This document shows, one piece after another, positions 26,444 to 36,215 of a DNA stretch of 64,000 nucleotides (its first letter is position 1; every line of letters begins with the position of its first letter). The position numbers were made by a program, and so were the translations under genes. This DNA comes from an uncultured Lachnospiraceae bacterium. Its GTDB lineage: Bacteria; Bacillota; Clostridia; Lachnospirales; Lachnospiraceae. The notes below the pieces were generated by a model. It ran no database searches. It had not been told where the DNA came from and saw only the letters and a list, made by a program, of their open reading frames with translations. The DNA is taken from positions 91,323 through 155,322 of the forward strand of contig CACYMJ010000001.1 in NCBI GenBank assembly GCA_902775485.1. The letters are read 5' to 3'.

Positions 26444-29222
26444 TTCTCCTCCTTTTCAGATCTGTTGCCAGTTCCTTTGCTTTATGGTAATCAAACACTT
26501 CAAGACATTTTTTGATCTCGAAGAATGTCCTGTTCACCTCATCACCGTAATTAACCGAAGTTATCTCCTCAACTCTGCTTTCGGTAGCTTTTATATTAAA
26601 CTGCGAAAGATTATCTATGATCTCATCCAGTATGGCGTTATCAAATTCGGTCTCATCACCTGCCGGAACATTTTGAGGTTCGTCACTTTCAAATATCGCA
26701 TTCTTTTCAAGATAATCCTTTACAACCTCAAGAACCTCACCGAAGATCTTAAATACATTTGCGGAATGTCCTTCTATAAATTCGATGTTTCCGGCCTTTC
26801 CTGCAAACTCAAGTTCTCTGAACAGAACCGACATGGCATCTGCGCCTATCGCTGCACTTGAAGACTTTAAAGCATGTACTTCTACGACATAATTGGCTAT
26901 ATCTCCGGAGGATAAAAGCACCGGTACCGTTTCGGTTTTTTGTATGCCTTCTTTGTAATAAGCATTTACCACCGAAGCAAATGCTTCAGTCATACCGCCT
27001 ACATTTGTAAGCCCCTTGTCGAAATGTATGTCCCTGGGATCGGATTCGGAAGCATTTTCCGGGATAACCTTTTTTTCTTTTTCGATTTTGGGTTTTACGG
27101 ATTCATCATCTACCAAAATATTAACGGCAAGTTCAGTGGGCATATACTTTCTCAGCATTCTTTCCAGATAAAATCTTCTGACAGGCTTTGCAAGATAATC
27201 CTGGAATCCTTCGCTAAGCAGCATCCTGGATACTTCGGGGCCAAAATCAGCGGTTGCGCACAATATAGGCACCATTGCATTTGCATTATCCAGTTTGCGG
27301 ATAAGATGAAGCAGTTCGATACCGTCCATCTCAGGCATTCTCTGATCGAGGATTATAAGATCAAATTCTTCTTTTGCAAGTATATCAAGCGCTTCAGCAC
27401 CGCTCTTACATTTTGCTATATTGATTGAGAATGTCTGGAGCATGCCCTCAAGTACTTTCAGATTGACTATGGAATCATCGACTATAATCACCTTTCCTTC
27501 CGGATAAGTGACCGCCTCTTTTTTCTGCGCAAGCTTATATACCGACTCATCCCACAGATTATTGAGTGCATCACCGACAACTATGGATGTTACGGGTCTG
27601 CGCAGTATCTTGCAATCATCAAAATCACTGTAAATGCTTCCTGCCTCGGTAAGCACATAAATCTCGTCACTGATCTGGGCAGTTTTTATCGTATCCCTGA
27701 GCATCGGATAAAACACATCATCTATAAAGATATGGGTATATCTCCTGTTTTCAATGGCCTGTCTGAACGCATTGGGACCGGAAACAAAATTCGGATACAA
27801 TTGAAAATGACCGAGTATATCGATCCAGATATCCTGATCTTCCTGGTTTTTCGTATATATGAGGATACTGTAATCACACATCTGGCTGATGCGGACTATG
27901 GGATTATCTTCAATGATATAGTTAATGAATTCGAAATATACACTCATACCCACGCCCGGAACGCTCTTTATCGAAAGAGTTCCGCCCATGAGTTCAAGTA
28001 TCTCTTTACAGATCGACAGTTCGAGCCCCATACCTTTAAAATCGCTCTTCTGTCTGCTGTCGTATTTTGTATATGCCGACAGCATGGCTTCTATCTCAAC
28101 TTCCGACAGACCGAATCCCGACTCTGCTATAGTTCCCGAAAGCATCACCGTATTTGTATTGATATCAACCTCGCCGGATACTTCCATTGACAGACGGCTG
28201 TGCGGAAGCTTATGTACGGTAGAGAATAAAAGGTACATGAAAACCTGCTTGATCCTGATACTGTCCCCGAAAAGCGTTGAAGGTATATCGGGCGATATTC
28301 TGGCGATAAACTCAATATTCTCATTGGCATACTCATTGGAAACCGCATTTATTATTTCTGTCATCAGCGTCTTGAAATCGTATTTTGTCGGATACAATTC
28401 CATCCTGTTCGAATCAAGCTTTGAGAATTCAAGAATATTGTTGATGATCTTAAGCAGCTGGTTGGACGATACCTTTATGTTCTCGGCAAGTTCTCTGGAT
28501 TCGGGATCCAGATCTTCCCGAAGTATAAGTTCATTCATTCCGATGATCGCATTCATCGGAGTTCTGATCTCATGTGTCACGTTAGCCAGAAATCTGCTCT
28601 TATTGTATCTGGCCGATTCTATTATATGGCGGCTCTCGTCAAGCTGCTGCTTGGTACGCATGTAATTGACAGTCTGATATAAAACTATAAAGATAGGTGC
28701 AAATGCAGCAGCGACAAAGCTCATCATGATATTGACGCTTCTCGGATCCTCGGAGTATATACGGTACCTTTCATAATCAAAAACGGGGATCGTAAGCATT
28801 ATGACGTACCAGGCAAGCTCACCGGCAAAAATAAGATATACCCATTTCTCTTTTATAAGGAAAAACGTGAACACGATTCCGAGCGGGAAAAACAGGAGGG
28901 CTCCGTTTACAAGGTTGCCTGTCATATAAAACAATATGGGAAAAATAAAGAAATTCAGACTGATCACAATTATGTACTTAAACAATCCGATCTCATCAAA
29001 TCTTCCGAGCAGATATGCAAGCATCGATAAATATATGATTATTGCCACGCTTACAAGAAGGCATGCCGGAGATACGGGATTAACGAGAAATGATATGAAA
29101 TACCCTATGTTTATGATGATACTGTACATAACAACAAGATACAGACTCTTCGCATCAATAGAGACTTCATCATTTTTGAAGAACGATATTAAATTCTTAA
29201 CAAAATACAGTCCTTTTTTCAT
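26427..29222 (-). CDS. Hybrid sensor kinase with degenerate ATPase, receiver and HPt domains
   Basis: A 931-residue membrane protein: about six hydrophobic segments in residues 25-190, a HisKA helix with FLANVTHEIRTPMNAIIG (His217), an ATPase-like domain (310-435), a pseudo-receiver (440-555), a receiver (577-695; VDDSIVNL, ILDQRMPEMDG) and a C-terminal HPt (EVHALKSSSAAIGA, about residue 775). In the ATPase domain the N-box Asn is lost (VFMYLLFSTV) and the G1 Asp reads as ESGFG, so autophosphorylation is doubtful. It overlaps the second kinase by four bases and punA by 17. It may act as a phosphorelay partner rather than a primary kinase. Confidence 0.88.
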   Translation of the reverse strand: MKKGLYFVKNLISFFKNDEVSIDAKSLYLVVMYSIIINIGYFISFLVNPVSPACLLVSVAIIIYLSMLAYLLGRFDEIGLFKYIIVISLNFFIFPILFYMTGNLVNGALLFFPLGIVFTFFLIKEKWVYLIFAGELAWYVIMLTIPVFDYERYRIYSEDPRSVNIMMSFVAAAFAPIFIVLYQTVNYMRTKQQLDESRHIIESARYNKSRFLANVTHEIRTPMNAIIGMNELILREDLDPESRELAENIKVSSNQLLKIINNILEFSKLDSNRMELYPTKYDFKTLMTEIINAVSNEYANENIEFIARISPDIPSTLFGDSIRIKQVFMYLLFSTVHKLPHSRLSMEVSGEVDINTNTVMLSGTIAESGFGLSEVEIEAMLSAYTKYDSRQKSDFKGMGLELSICKEILELMGGTLSIKSVPGVGMSVYFEFINYIIEDNPIVRISQMCDYSILIYTKNQEDQDIWIDILGHFQLYPNFVSGPNAFRQAIENRRYTHIFIDDVFYPMLRDTIKTAQISDEIYVLTEAGSIYSDFDDCKILRRPVTSIVVGDALNNLWDESVYKLAQKKEAVTYPEGKVIIVDDSIVNLKVLEGMLQTFSINIAKCKSGAEALDILAKEEFDLIILDQRMPEMDGIELLHLIRKLDNANAMVPILCATADFGPEVSRMLLSEGFQDYLAKPVRRFYLERMLRKYMPTELAVNILVDDESVKPKIEKEKKVIPENASESDPRDIHFDKGLTNVGGMTEAFASVVNAYYKEGIQKTETVPVLLSSGDIANYVVEVHALKSSSAAIGADAMSVLFRELEFAGKAGNIEFIEGHSANVFKIFGEVLEVVKDYLEKNAIFESDEPQNVPAGDETEFDNAILDEIIDNLSQFNIKATESRVEEITSVNYGDEVNRTFFEIKKCLEVFDYHKAKELATDLKRRRNESGI

Positions 29223-31342
29223 TTTGTCCGGTTCCCGACATGATTTTTGGGAACTATAAGTTCCTTACGCAGATACTTTCGAATTATTTTTTCCATCTTG
29301 TCTATTGAGATCGGTTTGGCGACAAAATCGTCAAATCCGGCCTCAAGAAACATCTCACGCGCACCGCTGACAACATTTGCCGTCAGTGCGATAACCGGTA
29401 ATGCCACATATTTCGAACCGGGTATCTTTCGTATATTTTCCAGCGTATCTATACCGTTCATCTCAGGCATCATATAGTCAAGAAAGATCATGTCAACTTC
29501 ATTTTCCTTAAGAAGCCTTAAGCAGTCTTTTCCCGAAAGAGCTGTTATTACGTTGGCTTTATATTTGGAAATGATCGCACTTGCGACATTCAGATTTGTA
29601 TAATTGTCATCTACGACCATTATTGTCGCATTCGGACATTCAAATCCGCCCTTTCTTGTTATTTCCCTTACATATGTGTTTGTTTCATTCCTGAGAAGCG
29701 ATGCTATGTTAAGAGCATGGATAGGTCTTGTTAAGACTGTTGTTGCTTTTTCGATCCTGACATTATCGTCTATGTTTATAAAGTCAACGATATTATCCTC
29801 AACCAAACGTTTGTTAAGGAAAGCTTCGCAATCCTCAAACCTCTCGTTCGCAATGAATATCCTGCTGTATCTGTTGATGTTCATGAGACGTTCCATGTCG
29901 TGCCCGTTCCTGGCGATATCGGAAGAAATGCCAAGTCCGTCAAGTATCCCCTTGACATGCATTGAATATTCCATGTCTTTTTCGAATATAAGGATCTTCT
30001 GATCGGAACTGTCGGAAACATACGCCACGGTATCCATCGATGTAAATCTCTGTGGTATCCTGAACGTAAATACGGAACCGGTCTGATACTCACTTCTGAC
30101 CGTGATCATGCCGTTCATCTCATCGATTATCTCTTTGCATATTGCAAGACCCATACCCGTACCATCTATGTTCAGGCTTTCATCAGACGTGGATTTATCG
30201 CTGTTACGCACGAAAAGATTACTCATGTCCTCTTTTCTTATTCCTATTCCGGTATCCTCAACATCCACGATAAGCTCGATGGAATCGGAGTTCATAAGGC
30301 GATAATCCACGCGAAGTACTATCTTTCCGGCCTTTGTGAACTTTATGGCGTTATTAAGAAGATTGACGAAAAGCTGTCTGAGCTTTGATGCATCACCATA
30401 AAGGAATCTCGGGATTTTGTTGTTTATCTCCACAAAGAATGACAGATTACTCTCTGTAAGTCTTACCGTCATCATATTAATGACTTCCATCAGAACATCA
30501 GACAGATCATATGTGGATACAAACAGTTTTATCTCTCCGTTTTCCGACCTGGAAAGATCCATCAGTTCGTCAGTGATAGAAAGAAGCGCATTGCAGGAAT
30601 TGAGTATATTATAAATACTGTCGGAAACATGTTCGTCCACATCCCTGTCAAGGAGCAGATCGACCGTACCGACTATCGCATTCATCGGTGTACGTATCTC
30701 ATGCGACATATTGATAAGAAACATATCCTTGGCGACATAAGCATCCATCGCCTCGGCTTTTATTCGTTCGGCCTCTTCCTTTGCGTTCTGGTAAAACATA
30801 AACCGGAATCTGACAGTAGCACCCGCACACAGACCCACGATCACGACGGCGATCATTGCGGCGGAAAAACACAAAATAACTTCGCCGGGATCCTTGTCTT
30901 CCAGTCCCGTTGCCATATTGCCTTCAGCCATGTACAGGATAACGCTGTAGCAAAGAGTTTCCAGTACACCTATAATAACTGCTGTTTTGGGATCGAGCAT
31001 GATCACCGAATACATCAGCCCGAACAGGAAATAGACGGGAATAACGCATATATTTCTGTTAAAAAGCGCAAACATAAACGGCATATATATAAAATTAAAG
31101 ATCAGGGACATTATTATTATCCTGCTCTTTATCTTACCCGTCCTGTTGACTTCCGCCATCGTGAACAGGAAAAGGACACATATGCCAAACGACAGATATA
31201 CCGCCTTGGGCTGGGGAAAATATATGCTCACTATAAAAGTGATCAGTATCATTCCGATAACACAAATAGTATGTGTCACATTGAACACATACATTTCCTC
31301 GTTCTGATCCTTTTTATATAGTGATCTCAAATACTCAATCAT
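29219..31342 (-). CDS. Hybrid sensor histidine kinase, intact kinase core, no HPt
   Basis: A 707-residue membrane kinase: about five or six hydrophobic segments in residues 25-185, a short coiled coil, HisKA with FLINMSHEIRTPMNAIVG (His214), a complete ATPase domain (NLLNNAIKFT N-box, VEDTGIGI G1, GTGMGLAIC G2), a weak pseudo-receiver and a true receiver (VVDDNYTN, IFLDYMMPEMNG, VAKPI). It has no HPt domain, whereas the adjacent kinase has one. The two could therefore form a split phosphorelay. No periplasmic sensor domain is evident; the signal is probably sensed in or near the membrane. Confidence 0.9.
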   Translation of the reverse strand: MIEYLRSLYKKDQNEEMYVFNVTHTICVIGMILITFIVSIYFPQPKAVYLSFGICVLFLFTMAEVNRTGKIKSRIIIMSLIFNFIYMPFMFALFNRNICVIPVYFLFGLMYSVIMLDPKTAVIIGVLETLCYSVILYMAEGNMATGLEDKDPGEVILCFSAAMIAVVIVGLCAGATVRFRFMFYQNAKEEAERIKAEAMDAYVAKDMFLINMSHEIRTPMNAIVGTVDLLLDRDVDEHVSDSIYNILNSCNALLSITDELMDLSRSENGEIKLFVSTYDLSDVLMEVINMMTVRLTESNLSFFVEINNKIPRFLYGDASKLRQLFVNLLNNAIKFTKAGKIVLRVDYRLMNSDSIELIVDVEDTGIGIRKEDMSNLFVRNSDKSTSDESLNIDGTGMGLAICKEIIDEMNGMITVRSEYQTGSVFTFRIPQRFTSMDTVAYVSDSSDQKILIFEKDMEYSMHVKGILDGLGISSDIARNGHDMERLMNINRYSRIFIANERFEDCEAFLNKRLVEDNIVDFINIDDNVRIEKATTVLTRPIHALNIASLLRNETNTYVREITRKGGFECPNATIMVVDDNYTNLNVASAIISKYKANVITALSGKDCLRLLKENEVDMIFLDYMMPEMNGIDTLENIRKIPGSKYVALPVIALTANVVSGAREMFLEAGFDDFVAKPISIDKMEKIIRKYLRKELIVPKNHVGNRTK

Positions 31343-31351
31343 GTTCTGTAA

Positions 31352-32407
31352 TCAAAAACGTACTTCAGCGATCTGTCTCTCAATATTAACAAAGGCATCA
31401 ACCAGTTCGGGATCGAAATGTGTTCCGCTCCAGAACCGTATTCTGTTTATAGCTTCATTGTGTGTAAGGGATTCCGCGCCCTCATTTGTTGTTCTGAATA
31501 TATCGTAACTGTTGACTATGGCAAGTATCCTTGCCTCTATCGGTATGTTCGTTGTCATCAGTTTATCGGGAAATCCCTTTCCGTCCCATCTCTCATGATG
31601 GTATCTGCACATATTGTATGCATAGTTAAGAAAACGGTTGTCGGAAATAACATTCATGACCTTTTTGATGGCTTCCGCACCGAGTACGGTATGCGTATGT
31701 GCAAATTCTCTCTCCTGAATGCTCAGATCACCAAGGTCTGCAATACATCTGTCCGAAAGACATATCTTTCCCACATCATGCATTTTGGATGCAAATTTTA
31801 ATATCTCCGCATCGGTTTCCTCTAGCGAAAACTGGCGTGACTGTATCAGCGAGTCAAGGAACACCGACATATATCTCTCAACTCTCGTACAATGCTCGGA
31901 AACCAGAAATGATCTGTTAGCCATAAGTGATGTAAACATCTCAACAATGGCGTATTCCAGTTCTACTATGTTGTGAATCTTCTCGCTGAGGGCTTTCTGA
32001 AGCTGTTCGTTTACTCTTTCGTTATGTTTCTGCGCCTGGACCAGTTTTACATGAATATCAACACGTTTTCTCAAAAGTGTTGCCGTAAAAGGTTTCCTTA
32101 TATAGTCGATCGCTCCAAGAGAATATCCCTCGATCTCGGTTGTGACATCCTCCTGCGCCGTCAGGAAAACAACGGGAATATTCGCAAGTTTCTCAACATT
32201 TTTCATCTGGGATATGACAAAAAAGCCGTTGATGTCAGGCATATCGATATCAAGAAGAACAACATCGGGCGGCTCCGGCATTTCCTGCAGAAACTCGAGA
32301 GCTATCTTTCCTGATGACACCGGTATAATCTCATACAGATCCTCCAAAGCCTTCTTGGCCATGATAAGATTTGTCATATTGTCATCTACTATCATTACTT
32401 TATGCAT
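31352..32407 (-). CDS. Response regulator with HD-GYP-type output domain
   Basis: A 351-residue regulator: receiver (VMIVDDNMTN, DVVLLDIDMPDINGFF, YIRKPF), a linking coiled coil, and an HD domain with MHDVGKICLSD near residue 205, HTVLGAEAI and YHHERWDGKGFPDKL near 270. HD-GYP proteins hydrolyse c-di-GMP. The metal-binding HD and HHxxWDGxGFP are present while the loop that normally reads GYP is less clear, so activity is likely but not assured. The ATG preceded by GAGGT is taken as the start. It lies nine bases before the intact hybrid kinase and is its probable output. Confidence 0.85.
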   Translation of the reverse strand: MHKVMIVDDNMTNLIMAKKALEDLYEIIPVSSGKIALEFLQEMPEPPDVVLLDIDMPDINGFFVISQMKNVEKLANIPVVFLTAQEDVTTEIEGYSLGAIDYIRKPFTATLLRKRVDIHVKLVQAQKHNERVNEQLQKALSEKIHNIVELEYAIVEMFTSLMANRSFLVSEHCTRVERYMSVFLDSLIQSRQFSLEETDAEILKFASKMHDVGKICLSDRCIADLGDLSIQEREFAHTHTVLGAEAIKKVMNVISDNRFLNYAYNMCRYHHERWDGKGFPDKLMTTNIPIEARILAIVNSYDIFRTTNEGAESLTHNEAINRIRFWSGTHFDPELVDAFVNIERQIAEVRF

Positions 32408-32438
32408 GCCATACCTCACAACACATCATGTTCGATCC

Positions 32439-33650
32439 CTATTTGGTCCTCATCAGATATTTCATACCTTCCTTAAGTCCCTCAACAGTGAGTCTGTACA
32501 TCTGAAAGGTATTCTTGACCGCCGTCTCCGCTTCTCTCCACGGTGCAGATCCCGGAGCCATCTTGGGATTAAGCCAGATGATCCTCTTGAAATGGTTCTT
32601 CAGGCGAAGAAGCCATTCCATTCCTGAATATCCGTCATTCGGGCCTCTGTAGTTACCTGTAACAGAATACAGCTCCTCAGGTGCCATTGCCGCATCACCT
32701 ACGATTATGACCTTATATTCACTGTTCAGGTTTTTTAATATCCATTCGGTCTCTATCCAGTCACCGTATTCACATTCAGGAGTGTTATACACGTGAGAAT
32801 AAATACAGTTATGGAAAAAATAGGTCTTTATGTCCTTAAAATGGTTTGAACGGTTTACTGAATGAAACAGCTCATTCAAAAGATTCGTATAAGGGATCAT
32901 TGTCCCTCCGGAATCCATCAACAGCAGCAGTTTAACCGTATTCTTACGCGGTTTCTGCATTTCAATGCGTAAGTGGCCGCCGTTATTGCATGTACTGTCA
33001 ATCGTACCGTCTATGTCCAGTTCGCTTTTTTCGATATCAAGTCTCGTGGAAAACTGGCGCAGCGATCTGAGTGCCATCTGGAACTGTCTGTTATCAAGCA
33101 CCCTGTCATTTCTGAAATCCCTGAACTTTCGTTCACCGATGACCTGGAACGCTGACTGGTACCCGGTAGTACCGCCTACCCGGACGCCGCCGAGATGTCC
33201 GCCCAGATTACCGTAACTGCTGTTTCCTGCCGTTCCTACCCATTGATTGCCGCCCTGATGTTCGCTGTCCTGTTCTCTCTGACGCTCTCTGAACTTTTCA
33301 AGTACATCTTCGTTATCCACGATAGGTATACCTTCTTCCTCCATGAGCGCCTTTTTCTTTTCAAGGTCCTCCTGAAACGCCTGATATTCAGGTTTTTCAA
33401 GCCATTTCCTCATCTGTTCGGAAATATCGTCAAATTCGTGTTTTATACCTTTGAAGTATTCTTCAAAGATCATGTCATACTTATCAAACTCGTATTCGTT
33501 TTTGACAAGTATCATTTTCGAAACAACGTAAAATTCAGTAAAACTGGCATGTATCAATCCCCTGTCCATGGCTTCGACAAGACTAAGCCATTCCGACAGG
33601 CCGATATCCATTCCCTTTTCTCTTAGAAAATAAAAGAATCCGGTAAACAT
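32439..33650 (-). CDS. VWA-domain protein of the CoxE-like type, MoxR partner
   Basis: A 403-residue cytosolic protein with an N-terminal helical region of unknown function, a Gly-rich linker (about residues 130-165) and a C-terminal von Willebrand A domain. The MIDAS metal site reads LLLMDSGGTM, a variant of DxSxS. It begins one base after a MoxR AAA ATPase, a pairing seen in many bacteria in which the AAA ring remodels a target and the VWA protein acts as adaptor. The target is not known; neighbours are gpsA upstream and a response regulator downstream. Confidence 0.82.
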   Translation of the reverse strand: MFTGFFYFLREKGMDIGLSEWLSLVEAMDRGLIHASFTEFYVVSKMILVKNEYEFDKYDMIFEEYFKGIKHEFDDISEQMRKWLEKPEYQAFQEDLEKKKALMEEEGIPIVDNEDVLEKFRERQREQDSEHQGGNQWVGTAGNSSYGNLGGHLGGVRVGGTTGYQSAFQVIGERKFRDFRNDRVLDNRQFQMALRSLRQFSTRLDIEKSELDIDGTIDSTCNNGGHLRIEMQKPRKNTVKLLLLMDSGGTMIPYTNLLNELFHSVNRSNHFKDIKTYFFHNCIYSHVYNTPECEYGDWIETEWILKNLNSEYKVIIVGDAAMAPEELYSVTGNYRGPNDGYSGMEWLLRLKNHFKRIIWLNPKMAPGSAPWREAETAVKNTFQMYRLTVEGLKEGMKYLMRTK

Positions 33651-33651
33651 C

Positions 33652-34515
33652 CTATTGCAGACTCATATGAGAGATCACTTCAAGATCCTCATCCTTTTTT
33701 ACGACTGTTCCGATAAACGGGAGCTTCGCACGTATCGTATCGGCACTGATCCCGCCAAGCTGCAGCGCATTGACCCAGTCTATAAGTTCCGATGTGCTGG
33801 GCTTTTTCTTGATCGATTTCTCATCTCTTATAAGATAAAAGACATCCATCGCCTCGCTGAGAATGTTCTCATCAACCTTTTCAAAATGTGTCCTTACGAT
33901 CTCATCCATCAACTGTCTGTCCGGGAAAGCTATATAATGGAATATGCATCTTCTAAGGAACGCATCAGGCAGCTCTTTTTCGGCATTGGATGTTATTATA
34001 ACTATCGGACGATGTTTTGCCTTTACGGTTTCTTTTGTCTCATGTATATAAAATTCCATCTGATCGAGTTCCCACAACAGATCATTCGGAAATTCGAGAT
34101 CAGCCTTATCGATCTCATCAATAAGAAGGACCGTTTGCACATCGCTTTGAAAAGCTTCGCCGAGCTTTCCCAGCTTGATATAACGTGAGATGTCGTCAAC
34201 ACCCTCTTCTCCGAACTGTCCGTCATACAGTCTCTGGATAGTATCGTACATATACAGTCCGTCCTGAGCCTTTGTCGTCGATTTGATATTCCAGGTGATA
34301 AGCGGCATATCAAGTGACTGGGCGATAGCCTTTGCAAGCATTGTCTTTCCCGTTCCGGGCTCTCCCTTTATAAGCAGCGGTTTTTGCAATACCCTTGCAA
34401 CATTAACGGCACTCATAAGTTCAGGCGATGCTATATATGTATCGGTACTTTTAAACCCTCCGGCATTAATATCCATAACAAACTCCTTTGGCTGCGGTTT
34501 TAATCTTCCTGCCAT
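33652..34515 (-). CDS. MoxR-family AAA+ ATPase
   Basis: A 287-residue AAA+ ATPase with Walker A GEPGTGKTMLA near residue 52, Walker B VLLIDEIDKAD near 130, sensor 1 in IIITSNAEKELPDAFLRR and an Arg finger region. These chaperone-like ATPases work with VWA proteins, here encoded directly downstream. The gene starts 16 bases before the end of gpsA. Substrate or process cannot be inferred. Confidence 0.9.
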   Translation of the reverse strand: MAGRLKPQPKEFVMDINAGGFKSTDTYIASPELMSAVNVARVLQKPLLIKGEPGTGKTMLAKAIAQSLDMPLITWNIKSTTKAQDGLYMYDTIQRLYDGQFGEEGVDDISRYIKLGKLGEAFQSDVQTVLLIDEIDKADLEFPNDLLWELDQMEFYIHETKETVKAKHRPIVIITSNAEKELPDAFLRRCIFHYIAFPDRQLMDEIVRTHFEKVDENILSEAMDVFYLIRDEKSIKKKPSTSELIDWVNALQLGGISADTIRAKLPFIGTVVKKDEDLEVISHMSLQ

Positions 34516-35516
34516 GCAAGGCCGTAATACTCTTCTTTTTTGTCTCTGTTCATCAGTTCACCAACGGCATCTTTGACCGAGGAACCGTTGAAAAGTATAT
34601 CGTTTACCTTTTCGATGATAGGCACTTCAACATCGTACTTTTTTGCAAGTGCAAGTGCTGCCTTGGCTGAATACACACCTTCAACGACCATGTTGACTTC
34701 CTTCATGGCCGTTTCCATATCCATGCCCTGCCCCATAAGCATACCGGCTTTTCTGTTTCTCGAATGCATACTCGCACATGTGACAACCAGATCTCCGATA
34801 CCCGTAAGTCCGGCAAATGTTTTGGCACTGCATCCCATTTTAACTCCAAGTCTTGATATTTCCGTAATACCTCTTGTAATCAGGGCGGCTTTGGTATTGT
34901 CACCATACCCCAGTCCGTCTGCCATCCCCGCTGCAAGAGCCACCACGTTTTTTAGGGCACCCCCGAGTTCTATCCCCAGCACATCAGGGCTGATATAGAC
35001 CCTGAAATATTTGCTCATGAATATATTCTGAACAAACTCGGCTGTTTCCTTTTTTTTGGCACCTACAACACATGTTGTGGGGATCTTTCTTCCGACTTCT
35101 TCCGCATGTGAGGGACCGGACATCACAGCGACCTTAGCCTGAGGAATCTCCTGTTCTATAATCTCCGAAAGGGTCATTAACGAATTCTCTTCAATACCCT
35201 TTGCAACGTTTACTATAACCTGATCCTTTTCAACAAGGGGGCTCATAAGAACCGCCGTACTTCTTGTATATACGCTTGGAACCGCCAATACGAGCAGTTC
35301 CTTGTTGTGACATGCCATTTTAAGATCCGTGGTAAATATCATGTCATCCGGAAGGATCACTCCGGGAAGCTTTGCTTTATGTTCATGGTCACGACTGAGC
35401 ATCTCTATCTCACTGTTGTCTATCGACCAAAGAGTGACCTGATGTCCGTTTTCGGACAATATAACACTTAATGCGGTGCCCCAGCTTCCGGCACCTATCA
35501 CACTGACCTGCGCCAA
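34500..35516 (-). CDS. gpsA: NAD(P)-dependent glycerol-3-phosphate dehydrogenase
   Basis: Reduces dihydroxyacetone phosphate to sn-glycerol-3-phosphate for phospholipid synthesis. The 338-residue product has the Rossmann motif VIGAGSWGTALS, the catalytic Lys region LGGALKNVVALAAG and GLTGIGDLVVTC. It follows plsY by 24 bases; PlsY uses the product as acyl acceptor, so the pair is functionally linked. Confidence 0.97.
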   Translation of the reverse strand: MAQVSVIGAGSWGTALSVILSENGHQVTLWSIDNSEIEMLSRDHEHKAKLPGVILPDDMIFTTDLKMACHNKELLVLAVPSVYTRSTAVLMSPLVEKDQVIVNVAKGIEENSLMTLSEIIEQEIPQAKVAVMSGPSHAEEVGRKIPTTCVVGAKKKETAEFVQNIFMSKYFRVYISPDVLGIELGGALKNVVALAAGMADGLGYGDNTKAALITRGITEISRLGVKMGCSAKTFAGLTGIGDLVVTCASMHSRNRKAGMLMGQGMDMETAMKEVNMVVEGVYSAKAALALAKKYDVEVPIIEKVNDILFNGSSVKDAVGELMNRDKKEEYYGLAWQED

Positions 35517-35540
35517 TTTTATAACACCTCCTGTTTGCGC

Positions 35541-36215
35541 TTATTTAACATCTATTTCCGGGCTCTGGCGCAGATACGTTTTTCTCTCGTTTCCGTGCAG
35601 AAGCCTCTTAATGTTTTCTTTATGTCTTATGAGCATAAGGATCATCATTATTATGATGACGATGCTGTATTCCCTGTACAGAACCTCTTGTCCCAGAGCA
35701 TTCCATCCGTAAAAATCAGTTTTCATGAACACAAACGAACAGACAACAAGGGCGACATACAAAAGTATCGATCCGAGCGAAACATAATGTGTGATGAAGA
35801 ATACGGAAAAGAATACCACAAGTCCCACGACCGTCATCACGGGAGAAAGTCCGAAGAGAATGAATCCTGCGGTAGCCGCTATACCTTTACCGCCTTTAAA
35901 GTGCATATAGAATGGAAAATTATGTCCGAGTATAACACCCAGCGAAGCATACAGATACAGCAATTCCAGTATCTCCGAATGCTCTTCCTTAAAAAGAAGC
36001 CAGGTGATAAATATGGCAAGTCCGCATTTTAATGCATCTCCGAGGAGCACAATACCGGCATATTTAAGCCCCATTGTGCGCAGTATATTGGTCGTACCGG
36101 CATTACCGCTGCCGTACTCCCTTATATCTATACCTTTTATCCTGCCGACTATATATCCGGTCTGAAACAGTCCGCATACATAGCCAAGGCACAGACAGAT
36201 ACATCTCAGAATCAC
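35541..36215 (-). CDS. plsY: Acyl-phosphate:glycerol-3-phosphate acyltransferase
   Basis: Membrane enzyme making lysophosphatidic acid from acyl-phosphate. It has five to six membrane segments over 224 residues and the PlsY blocks REYGSGNAGTTNILRTMG, HNFPFYMHFKGGKGIAA and GSILLYV. The start overlaps der by four bases. A basic C-terminal tail follows the last membrane segment. Confidence 0.95.
   Translation of the reverse strand: MILRCICLCLGYVCGLFQTGYIVGRIKGIDIREYGSGNAGTTNILRTMGLKYAGIVLLGDALKCGLAIFITWLLFKEEHSEILELLYLYASLGVILGHNFPFYMHFKGGKGIAATAGFILFGLSPVMTVVGLVVFFSVFFITHYVSLGSILLYVALVVCSFVFMKTDFYGWNALGQEVLYREYSIVIIIMMILMLIRHKENIKRLLHGNERKTYLRQSPEIDVK

Noticed and set aside
32439-34515. MoxR/VWA pair as part of a defence or gas vesicle system
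   Set aside because: No ternary defence, protease or gas vesicle genes are present; the pair lies among housekeeping genes.
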